The translations under genes were made by a program, and so were the position numbers. From assembly GCA_000708835.1 (NCBI GenBank), contig DF237143.1, positions 62,001 through 126,000 of the forward strand: a stretch of DNA of 64,000 nucleotides. The letters are read 5' to 3'. Below, piece after piece: positions 33,912 through 54,378 of this stretch (positions are counted from its first letter, which is position 1; each line of letters begins with the position of its first letter). The notes beneath the pieces were generated by a model. It was not told where the DNA came from and did no database searches. It saw nothing but the letters and a program-made list of their open reading frames with translations. Source of the DNA: Klebsormidium nitens (Eukaryota; Streptophyta; Klebsormidiophyceae; Klebsormidiales; Klebsormidiaceae).

Positions 33912-34693
33912 ATGTAGCGGCGGCCCCCGGTGGCGCCGCGAGTCTTCATAAGGAGCATGCAGTGGCGAGCGTGTAAGCACTCACATCGGCATGGGCAATG
34001 ACTGCCTCTCATGCAGAAAGTGTCAGTCCCTCAAATTCCTTCCTGCACGTCTTATGGCACAGATCCGATTCCTTCAAGACTCACTTTCACAGCTGGCTTC
34101 CCGTATCGACAAAAATTTGGATCGTACCGCGCACCACGCACATGACGTCTGCCCACGTTTGATAACATTGCGGACGGCAGGAACGCATCTGAAACACGCG
34201 GCTTGTGTACACAAGTAGCTAAACGTGAACCCTCGACTCGCTTGCAGACAGCCAAGGTAATTGATTCCGCCCATGAACAAATACCGATTCCTCCACATTG
34301 TGCATCTGATTTGTGCACCGAGGACCTCAAATGCAGCCAGAGACTCTAAATTCTTCGATGCAATATGTGGCATTCGTAGTGATACATACTAACGCCTCAG
34401 TATGTAGAGTCTACCTACCGCGAATGAACACAGGTAGCTCGTGTTACAAAAACTTGTCCAACGATGCAAAATTTTCCCATTCTGAGGATTGAATCCCTTT
34501 CCTTAGGTCGCAAAGCGCCACATGATCTTCATACATCACCTCCATTCGAAGCCTCAACACATTCGTTTTTTGACTCTGCTACCCGACTTTGTTTCCTTGT
34601 AACTTGGAACACAGTCGATTCTAGCTACAACAAAAGCATTTCTCAGCCGTCTTGCTAACATTCAATCGACTCCGCTGCAAATCATCTCGAGAG
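33912..34693. other. Intergenic stretch, nothing recognised
   Basis: Lies between the MITE-like element and the 3' end of the intact F-box/LRR-like gene. No coding or RNA feature was identified. Confidence 0.5.
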
Positions 34694-36142
34694 TTACTTG
34701 CAAAAGGCTTCACACCAGCTTTTGACCGCGCTGTCCTCTCCTAAGAGCGATTGGTGCTGAAAAAAAGAGTCCTTTCGTCGTTCCCAATCTTCTGAACCAA
34801 TCGGAACAACCAAGCGGAAGACCGAGACACGTACAGACGGCGTAGAGAAGGAAGCCGCCTCGTCGAGGACCTCCCTAGTAAAGTCGCAATCCTTGTCTCT
34901 CAGCACAAGCACCTTGGTGTAGAGTTCCTTCTCACTTCTCCACAAACCGGAGTTGTCACGTGACGCAGGTGTGAGGCCAAGCTTTTTCACAAGTGCCAAG
35001 AACCGAGGCCTCGACGTGACCAAGACCCGACTGACTACGAGCCGCACCAGATCCGGACAGGTGTCAACAACGGTGGAGAAGTCGAGAATCTCGGCTGAAG
35101 GTGGCGTCAGGCGATTCAGAAGAGAAGGAACGGCGTTGATCGCAAGATGTCGCAACCATTGGCAGTTTTCTGCTACGTCCTGAAGCGTGGAGTTTGGCAG
35201 TTCCTCATCACGTACTGTCAAAGTCAAGTACTGGAGGCGCTTCAAGCTCGTACGGAGTGACGCGCTGTTAGCACGACACGGTTCTCTGCTAACTTTGCAC
35301 TGACATCTAAGGGAAATGAGGGCTGGCAGGTCAGCAGGCAGGCTTCTGGAAACTGCAGTGGACCAGTCTGGAAACACGTGGCTTGTTATTTCCAGATGTG
35401 AGAGACTGCTGATTGATCTTCTGGCAGCCTCCTTAATGGCGAAAGAAAACTTTGACAAGTGGTTGCATCCATCCTTCCCGCCACGAAGTGTGAGGATCTC
35501 CAGCTCCGGAAAGAAGTGCGCAAGGAATAGGATGCCGCTGATGAGGTTAGGTGGATAGTAGTCCCCTGGATGGACATCTAGCCGCTTTAAAGAGTTCCTG
35601 GACTTTGACAGGCAGCTGAAAAATTCACCTGGTGAACTCCATTGCAAGGCCACTGTCACGCTCTTCCACTGGATGCCTGAGATAGCTGGCCAAAGATTTT
35701 CCGATGCTTCTAGGCTTACGACAAGGTTGGAGAGCGATGGCCAAAACTGAAGTTGCTTGGCAAGAGCCCTGCATGCATCTTCATTCTCCGAAGCCTTTGC
35801 ATCTGCCTTCTGAAGATGCTTCTCCTGAAGATGCTTCTCCTGTGTTGGTCTCTGTATCGCCTTCCCTGCACTTCTAGATGGAGGCCGGCGAAGGACCAGA
35901 GTCTGGCTGTATCGCCGCGCGGATTCTTGTAGGATTTTGTTCACCCTTGCAATCTCATTGAAAGCCGCCGGCTTGTCCACTGCAAGTCTTCTCACGATGC
36001 AATCCACAATCTCGAAGGGAAGGTCATCAAAGCTGGCGTCGCCTTCGCACCTCACGGCCTGCGCCATGCCCCTACGCTGTACCTCAAAGAGGACTTTGCT
36101 TGCTGCCAGCACGTTCATTTGAAGCTTCTCTTCTCCCAGCAT
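34694..36142 (-). CDS. F-box-like / leucine-rich-repeat protein, intact paralogue
   Basis: An uninterrupted frame of 482 codons, unusual among the intron-rich neighbours. Near the N-terminus FDDLPFEIVDCIVRRL is F-box-like and is followed by a helix and a basic linker. The C-terminal two thirds contains irregular leucine-rich repeats (LKRLDVHPGDYYPPN, LEILTLRGGKDG, LSHLEITSHVF, LQYLTLTVRDEELP, LRHLAINAVP). The layout resembles plant F-box/LRR proteins, which recruit targets to SCF ubiquitin ligases, though the F-box is weak. The paralogue at 31759-33126 starts at the equivalent of the second candidate ATG here (36067, MAQAVRC), so the true product may be 25 residues shorter. A five-codon duplication (QEKHL twice, near 35810-35840) lies in the linker. 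Absence of introns in both copies suggests a retroposed or intron-poor family expanded in tandem. Confidence 0.75.
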   Translation of the reverse strand: MLGEEKLQMNVLAASKVLFEVQRRGMAQAVRCEGDASFDDLPFEIVDCIVRRLAVDKPAAFNEIARVNKILQESARRYSQTLVLRRPPSRSAGKAIQRPTQEKHLQEKHLQKADAKASENEDACRALAKQLQFWPSLSNLVVSLEASENLWPAISGIQWKSVTVALQWSSPGEFFSCLSKSRNSLKRLDVHPGDYYPPNLISGILFLAHFFPELEILTLRGGKDGCNHLSKFSFAIKEAARRSISSLSHLEITSHVFPDWSTAVSRSLPADLPALISLRCQCKVSREPCRANSASLRTSLKRLQYLTLTVRDEELPNSTLQDVAENCQWLRHLAINAVPSLLNRLTPPSAEILDFSTVVDTCPDLVRLVVSRVLVTSRPRFLALVKKLGLTPASRDNSGLWRSEKELYTKVLVLRDKDCDFTREVLDEAASFSTPSVRVSVFRLVVPIGSEDWERRKDSFFQHQSLLGEDSAVKSWCEAFCK

Positions 36143-37468
36143 TCATTACTGACCTAAATATAGACAGCGCAGAGACTGGGCTTACACTGTGCTGAGCGAG
36201 GCAACTTCTGAAGAGGATGAACAGACGACCGCCGCATTGGCAATAACTTGAACAAGGCTTCTTATGTGCGCCCGTGAGAGACGGTGCTTCCTCACGCTTG
36301 AAGGGTAATCCATTCAGTTAACGTCTGTCTATTTGATGTTTGTAAGCTTTGCTCAAGACTACGATAGCAGTGCACTTTCAGTTCCAGCCAGAGAGGCCAT
36401 AAGCCAAGATAGAAGATATAAGTGGACGGTCGTAAGAGGTTCAATTTTGGGTCCTGTTTAGTTTATAGGGAAGCTGAATTACACATATATGCCTCCTGCT
36501 CGATGTGTAAGCCGATGTAGCGCCATCAACGGCGATTGCAACGGTCTACTAGGGAATCAAAACCGTTCCTCTCAAGATCTACGGCCCATTGATGAGATGC
36601 ACATGGCGGTGTCAGGCTCTATGTGGTATCATAGTAACAATGAAGCCGGATCAAAATCACGTGCCAATATTCCGTCCACAGTTGCCAACGGGCCGGGATC
36701 CACTGTACGCCCGAAAAACAAATTCAGCCCTTTGCTGACATATAAACTTTATCTCAAAAGGTGCTCCATTTCACTTACATTCGCGCCAGCTACTCTCTGG
36801 TGAGAGCCGCCAATCATGGACGTGATCCGCTATGTATCAGTTTCCTGCATGCAGACGGCTTGCAAGTACAGACATCAGTCAGGATCAATATCCCAAAGGC
36901 TGTCCGTATGCCAATGAGGTCATGCGCGCGCGTAGGCCCGTATGACAGCGCTGAATTGCAGCGCACTCACAAGTTTAGGCACCCAGCCAGCGGAAGTGCT
37001 TATTATGAGTGGAAAAATATACTCGATCAGTCCGTATGGTCTTCTCAACATGCTGCATATGCAACTTGGTTTGGACCGAGCCGCCAAGTGGCATACCACT
37101 GAACCTAGCGCCTAAGTACGAACTGGAGCTTCAGTTGAATGCATGCAATCTGACCCACTCGACCAGATTGACTGCAACATAGAAATGGCCGGCCAGGTAC
37201 GTGCATGCGTCTGAAACCTTGATACTTCACGAACGTGACTGGAATGATTACATGATAGCATAGGATTGCGGCTGGCGGCTGTGAAGTCCTTGCTCCCGAC
37301 CAATATGTTTCGAGGGTTCCGTTGCATGACGGGGACATTCCCGACCGTCTGGACGATAACTCTGTATGTAGGGCGCAGTCGCACAGTGGCGCAATTATAT
37401 TCTCGAATCAATCGCAAACATGGAGGGGTCTGCCATCTTTAACAATCATCTCCGTATCAACAAGCTCG
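36143..37468. other. Intergenic stretch, nothing recognised
   Basis: Lies upstream of the intact F-box/LRR-like gene and downstream of gyrase A. It should contain the promoter of the former and the 3' end of the latter. No further gene was seen. Confidence 0.5.
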
Positions 37469-47777
<10,309 letters not shown>

Positions 47778-48825
47778 TTTGCTAAAAGAACATGCCTTGC
47801 ACCAGCTAAAACTCACGAGTCTTGCTGTCTTCGTAGACTGTGCGCCTTCAAGCGCCAGCCCGCCAACTTCCAAGCGCGCCAAACTTGAAGTTGAAGTTGA
47901 AGTATGAGACTTTTCCGAATCAGACTTCTGCTTTTGACTGCGGCGTCCTTCGCGGCCGGGTCCCCGCGGTCACTTATATTCGCGGCCGCTACGAAGTGCG
48001 CGACTTGGGGGTTTTGGATTGAGTTCCGCCACATTCAATATTCCGCTAGGATCCGCCCCTGGGAACACTCCCCGGATCGGATTGAACTCAATTGCTCCGT
48101 TGACCTCAATGACGTCAGGTCGAGCCACATGGCAGGGCTGCAGACAGGACTTTATCTCCATGTGGTCCTCGTGGGCGACGACGCCGTGCATGATATGCGG
48201 CTGAGTCAGCACGGCCTTCGCAGAGACTCGCACCGAATGCTCAATGGGTTCAGCAAGTCCTATCCGGTGCGAATCGAACCAGGGGAGACGGGGCTGAGTC
48301 AGCATGGAATGCCGCGGGACGGCTCAACTCTCGGCTGCTCTGACTCGGCAGCTTCTGCGACGCCCTGTCAGCCTTCCTCTTCTGCCCAGGGCCATGGCTA
48401 CCATTGGGAGACTTGCATTGAAAACAGAAATGCAAGCAAAGTCACCTGCTCGAAGTTCAGAAGTTGCGATCTGTTGCTGGTTGGGGAATCTGCCAAGGAC
48501 GATTGAACACGGCGTTGTTCAGTAGCCTTGCTTGTGTGCTTGGAATGCTCTGGCGGCCGACGTCTTCTCCTCGCTTGCACGTGAGTCAAACGTGCAGCAA
48601 TTAGGTGTTTCGTGCTATTTGCTTACTTGAAAAGCCGATCCAAGTTGACATGGTGTTCAACTAAACTTCTGGAGTTCTGCAATTACGTTCAAGTTGCAAC
48701 ACTGCATCACTCTTGAGAGCAGCAAGTGATTGGAGTGCATTGACATCAAGGAATTGAGTCCACTGACAACCTACACTTCCTTGCAGCGGACTTAAACCCA
48801 ATTGCCTCACCATTGAATTGCTACA
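47778..48825. promoter_or_regulatory. Head-to-head intergenic region (gyrase A / isocitrate lyase)
   Basis: About 1 kb between divergent starts. It contains two identical 11-mers CTGAGTCAGCA (48201-48211 and 48294-48304) and a related CTGACTCGGCA (48340-48350). TGAGTCA is the core of the GCN4/Opaque2-type bZIP site; use as such here is inferred. An open minus-strand frame of 111 codons (48305-47970) has no recognised match. Confidence 0.5.
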
Positions 48826-51800
48826 ATGGAGCAGGTAAGGTGGCTTCCGACACTTCCTTGGTGGTTTTCTGTTCCTGGCATCACTTTCGCACCATGTAGA
48901 CAACTCTCCATTTCAATATCATCTGCTGATCTTTCTCGAAAATTGTTGGCGTGTGATTGTACTGAATCCCCATCATTCATCATCTGAGCATCTGAAGTTG
49001 ACACAGTGCTCTGCTCCCTTTTCTTATGTGCAGTTCGCAGAACATGAGCAGAGGGCCTTCGACGCACAGGTCGCAGAGGTCGAGAGTTGGTGGCGCAGTG
49101 ACCGATTCAGACTTGTAAGTTTATCCGTTGCCTCAGTAGACACATGACTAGCTCCTTATGGTTCCCTTGCCTTTTCAGTGAAGCTGCTCTGTTGACGATC
49201 CTGCATGCTGTTGCTCTTTCATAAGCAAGCTGCTTGGTGTCAAGTTGGGAGGTCGGAACAACCAAATGCTGCAAGGTAGTCTGACATGCTGAAAGAGAAC
49301 GTGTTCCATGGACTTGCAGGTGAAGCGGCCATACACTGCAGCTCAGGTTGTTGCTTTGAGAGGCCATCTCCGGACATCATATGCATCAGGTATGTTCCAC
49401 GGCTGTCAATTGTCTTCTTCTGCTAGTCAAGATAACGATCTTCCTTGCCATCTGCAACTCCTTCTAACAAAATGCTTCATCGCAGCCCGTTGAACACTCT
49501 TTGGTGGTTTTGAATTGCAGACGTCCAGGCAAAGAAGCTTTGGCAGATCCTGAAGCATAGACAAGCTACAAGGACATGCTCAAGGGTGAGTTCTAACCTT
49601 AGGCCAATGTTGAAGTGAACATGGGAGATGGCTGGGGCACCTTAGTGGGGCAGTTCTGATTGCATCCAATCCTATGGCAAACTAGAATCAGATGTGTCAT
49701 GCTGTCATGATTTTGAGTAAGCTGGTGGCAACCATGTTTCTGTCCAAGACACTTGTGAAGAAGTTTGCAATCTGGCTTTGCAGACATTTGGGGCCCTGGA
49801 TCCAGTCCAGGTTGCTCAGATGGGGCAGCAGGGGATCGACACTGTGTATGTCTCAGGCTGGCAGTGCAGCTCTACTGCTAGCTCCTCCAACGAGCCTGGT
49901 CCCGACTTGGCAGACTATCCATCTGACACCGTTCCCAACAAGGTGGAGCAGCTGTTCTTTGCTCAGCAGTTCCATGACAGGTGAGTTCTGCATTCTTCAG
50001 CGTTGTTTCAAGCTAGAGAAGAGTTCCAAATTGAGCTGTCTGCCAGCTAGCTGTGGTCTTTGCTATGAGCTTTGATGTACTCTGCAATTTGTAATAATCG
50101 AGTCATTGCAGAAGGGAAAGCCATTGGCGTTCGTGAGTAAGCTCTCTTAACAAGTTGATTGTTCGTGCAGGAAACAACATGAGGCTCGGTTCCAGATGAC
50201 CAAGGAGCAGCGCGCTCAGACGCCTTATGTTGACTTCCTCAACCCCATTATCGCCGATGCCGACACTGGCTTTGGTGGCATTGGAGCTGTCACAAAGCTG
50301 GCCAAGATGTTTGTGGAGCGTGGTGCTGCTGGCATCCACATTGAAGATCAGAGCACAGGTAAGACGAGCTCGATTTTACCATGTGGCTGCTCATGTTCTA
50401 TCAAGAACGGTCAGTCACTGCAGAAATGACATCTATTTTGATCAAGTGCTCAGCATGCACAGAGTTTTTGCAGAGTTTGTTCTAGGTGGTTGTTGAAGTC
50501 GATGGATGCTTCACTTCATTATCTGGTGAGTATGCTAGAAGATTAGCTTTTCGCTGATTCGCATTCTTTCTTTTCGCAGCTACAAAGAAGTGCGGCCATC
50601 TCGCTGGCAAGGTGCTTGTCTCTACCTCGGAGCATGTCAACCGCCTCAATGCCATCCGCCTGCAGTATGACATCATGGGCGTCGAGAATATCATCATCGG
50701 TAAGAGCTGGGCAGCTCATTGTCAAAGTGTTCCCTACTACTTTAGGAGTTGCTTCGTCTTTCGCTTTTCGATCTTTTCTAAAACTTTCAAGACAAAGTGC
50801 TAACACTGGAGGTTGGGGCTGTTTTTGTGTGCGATCTACCTCTTTTTTGGGGTTTTTGACCCGTCCTTAAAACGACCTGGTGTCATGTAGCTGATGAAGG
50901 AAACTGTTGTCAATCATGCAGCTCGGACTGACGCCGAGGCGGCCAATCTCATCACGACGAACATTGATGTTCGTGATCATCCCTTCATCTTGGGTGTCAC
51001 GAACCCGAAGCTCCGCGGCCACTCAGTTGTGCAGGTAGGCAGAGATTTCAGTATAGTCGGAAGTAATCTGTTGGGCGTCTGCAATTACCAAAAGGAGTTT
51101 CCTCTCCGTGAAAGCACTTCCGAGCAGGAACCTTTAGATCGTTGTTGCTATCTTTGCCAAAGTCGCCCTGCTCTTGAATATCTGTCGAATCGGCCTCGTA
51201 CAGGCTTTGTTGCACGTAATCGTGAGTCCATTTTGAAGTGTGCATCCTTTATTCCAGGCTCTTGATGACGCCGAAGCCTCTGGCAAGGTTGGGGCTGCCC
51301 TCCAGGCCGTCGACGATGCATGGATGCAATCTGCTCAGCTGAAGACGTACGGCGAAACCGTGGCTGACGCGCTCAGGGCTTCTAACATGCCCGAGGGCGA
51401 GAAGGCGCGCAAGCTGGATAGATGGCTGTCCCAGTCAGATAAGCTGTCCGTCTTCGACGCGCGCGTGCTGGCGAATGAGCTGGGCGTGGAGGTCTTCTGG
51501 GACTGGAATCTGCCCCGTACTCGCGAAGGCTTCTACCGGTTCCGTGGGAGCACCAAGGCGTGCATCGCTCGTGGCGTTGGTAAGCCCCCTGACTGCTTCC
51601 TATTCAACTGTACAAATCGCCAGGGTTTCTGTTGAGTGGGTTTGGAAGGGCCCATAATCACAGGTTTCGAGATGCAGGTGACCAGAAAGAACGTACAATC
51701 TTCGAAGAAGCCACTCGTTGTGCAGTTTTTGTTGCGAAAGGGCTGGTCATAGAGGCAGCTCATTGCTGTCTTGCGGGGTTTTTTCATACCTTGCTTGCTT

Positions 51801-52035
51801 TACCTGGCGCAGATTGTCCATCCGGAAGTGGCAGGGTTAGGATTTTCTCGACATATGTGAGTCATCACCTCAGTCGGGTCCTCGTTCATCCATTTTTCCG
51901 AAGTTTCTCAAAAGCTCCTTCCTTTCTGCAGCTTTCCAGCCGTACTGCGACATCATCTGGATGGAGACCGCCAAGCCGATTCTCAAGCAGGCCACGGAGT
52001 TCGCGCGCGGCGTCAAGAGCGTCTACCCCGAGGCC

Positions 52036-52071
<36 letters not shown>

Positions 52072-52862
52072 GACGCCGCCGGCATGACGGACGACCAGAT
52101 TCTGCACTTCAACGATGAGCTCGCCAAGGAGGGCTTCGTATGGCAGTTCATCACTCTGGCGGGCTTCCACGCGAACGCTCTGGCCATTGACAACTTCGCA
52201 AAGGACTACGCCAAGCGGGGCATGCTCGCTTACGTGGAGGACATCCAGCGGCCCGAGCGGGAGAACAAGGTGTCGACGCTGCAACATCAGAAGTGGTCCG
52301 GGGCCAACTACGTGGACTCGCTGATGAAGACGGTGACGGGCGGGATTGCCTCGACCGCAGCCATGGGCAAGGGTGAGCACTGAAATCTTTTCGATTCGTC
52401 TTTCCTTGAGGGGCCAGTGCCAAGAGGGGCCAAAGCCAAGAGTTGCTGTGGCTGGCCGCCCTGCTCTTCAGCGCAACATTTCAAATATCAATCTTAGGAT
52501 AGCTGTAATGCTGCTCGAGCTCGAGAAAAGTTGCAGTTGGTTGCAGTTGGCTCAAGTTTTCAGCGGATCGCATTCTTCTGAGAGGGGCTTCGACAGGATT
52601 ATTCTGTATAGTACGTGATTATTACGATCAGGCGAGACGTTTCGTGTTGAAATCTTCTTGTCGAGCAGCTTCACTGCCGTCTACACCGAGGAGCATCGTC
52701 TTTTTGGGATCACGAACTTCGTCGAAATTGCTGTGCCGAACATATTGCTCCCCGTATTCAGCTTCTCACCTTCTCGTTGCAGGTGTTACGGAGGACCAGT
52801 TTGCTCAAGGCCCAGTGAAGTCCGGGGGCATCCAGGTTATGATGACCCACTCGAGGATGTAA
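48826..52862 (+). CDS. ICL: Isocitrate lyase, peroxisomal (glyoxylate cycle)
   Basis: Eleven exons give 561 residues: 48826-48834, 49034-49114, 49320-49389, 49521-49585, 49784-49980, 50171-50358, 50580-50699, 50922-51034, 51258-51579, 51932-52372 and 52783-52862. The product cleaves isocitrate to glyoxylate and succinate, letting cells build sugars from acetyl-CoA. Family landmarks are [65 protein letters not shown], the active-site loop KKCGH (Cys208 as catalytic base), and [14 protein letters not shown]. The C-terminus is Ser-Arg-Met, a peroxisomal targeting signal of the type common in plant isocitrate lyases. Length is close to the plant norm of about 575. The first coding exon is only nine bases (Met-Glu-Gln); a different upstream start is possible. 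Its divergent neighbour is gyrase A. Confidence 0.96.
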
Positions 52863-54378
52863 TCAGGTGCTCCGCATTTTCTGGTCTCAAATATATGATG
52901 GTACGTAAGCAGGCCAATCTGCCGGTTAACATAAGTTTGTTTAGTCTAGTGAGCAAAGCGGGCACTTCAAGCGGATAGATCATTGAATGTGTAGGTTTGT
53001 TAGTCCTGTGTTTACATTGCTAAATTGATCAGAATACTGGTATATACCATACGATCATATAGCTAGGCGCTGGGGGTTTCAGGCCTTCTCAGTCGGTACT
53101 TATCCAAGTGTACGAAAACAATTACTGATTGTGCTCAGGGAAGAGAATAACCTGCAAGCGAACTTGACGTTGACGGGTATAGCTGGATAATTACCGGCTC
53201 TGCAACATTCATGCGATTTCGCGTAGTAACCAAAAGTCAACTAGGATTTGGCTCAGGGTTGAACGTTTGATTGTCAACTCGCATAAGAAAACCACAAACA
53301 AGCGCCGTATGGCCTCAAGTTCTGCCTCAGTTCATTCTTGTTTGATTGTGCTACTGCAAACAAAACGACTGAGATCGGGATGATTTTAGAAAGACTGATC
53401 AAGGCCACGCGGTCGGGGAACTGGATCACTCATATGCCTTTAAAGATTGTGTACATTTAGATGTAAACACGACGAATGGGATTCCGTGATGCATTCCTAA
53501 TATTTCTATAAAGCGGCGGCGCGTAGACCATGTCTGCACCGCGTGTGGATCGTTTAGTACACGGTGCTTGAGTCATGTGAATTCGGAATCAACGATCACA
53601 TTGAAAACTGTTCGAGACACGATTACTGCATGGCGGCAGACTCTTTAGCAAGGTGCGGCCGCGCAAGCCTGCATTGGAGATGCAAGTGCCTCAGTCCTTG
53701 CTTCTGGGATAGTTGCACACCATCGCGAAGAAGAGAGTTGACGCACTGCACGTCGCCATAGTGCATCCGCGCTCATCGGATTGAAGTCACCTGGTCCGAG
53801 GACACTTGGGCTTTTGACTATGCACACGACCACCATCAGCTCCAGCAACGCAAAGCGGCTAAAGTCTGAGCATAAATCCTGCGATCGGCCAACAGCAGCT
53901 GCTTTGAGCGCTTCAACATGGTTTAGAAAGGCCATTGACATTTTTCTAAGCTCGAATTGGAGCTAAACAGGCGACGAGAAGTCTGCTATGGGATGTAACT
54001 CAATGAAAGTGCGCGGTCTTCGAACCACTGTCCTTGTGCACAGCCGATGTCCTTTCGTGCGAGCAGCAAATCACGTTTGCGCCGCCCGTTCCTGAGCTTT
54101 CTGAAGGCGCGCCGTGTGCAGCAGATGTCGGGCCTGCAAGGTAGCGCTGATTCAATTCAGCACGTCACGCTACTAGACGGTCTTCCTTGGAGAATACTCC
54201 GGATGGATTTCAAGAACGCGTACCCAATTCGCCCAGCAAGAATCCCACTTGGATTGTAAGACTACATTGCGTAGACAACGAACCTGGGACTTAATTGTTT
54301 GTCGAAATTTATGTCTAGGAAAGCGGCATCCAGTGTCAAGAACGGTCAGAACGAGGAGAGGCCACTAGGATGTGTACG
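52863..54378. other. Tail-to-tail intergenic stretch
   Basis: Between the 3' ends of isocitrate lyase and the AK7-like gene. It should hold both polyadenylation regions. No coding frame with recognisable features was found. Confidence 0.5.

Noticed and set aside
48240-48285. GGTTCGATTC-like T-loop on the minus strand
   Set aside because: No matching acceptor stem, D-arm or anticodon arm could be folded around it, so not called a tRNA.
47970-48305. Minus-strand open frame upstream of gyrase A (111 codons)
   Set aside because: Looks moderately protein-like but ends before the gyrase start, has no recognised match and no splice link to gyrase exon 1.
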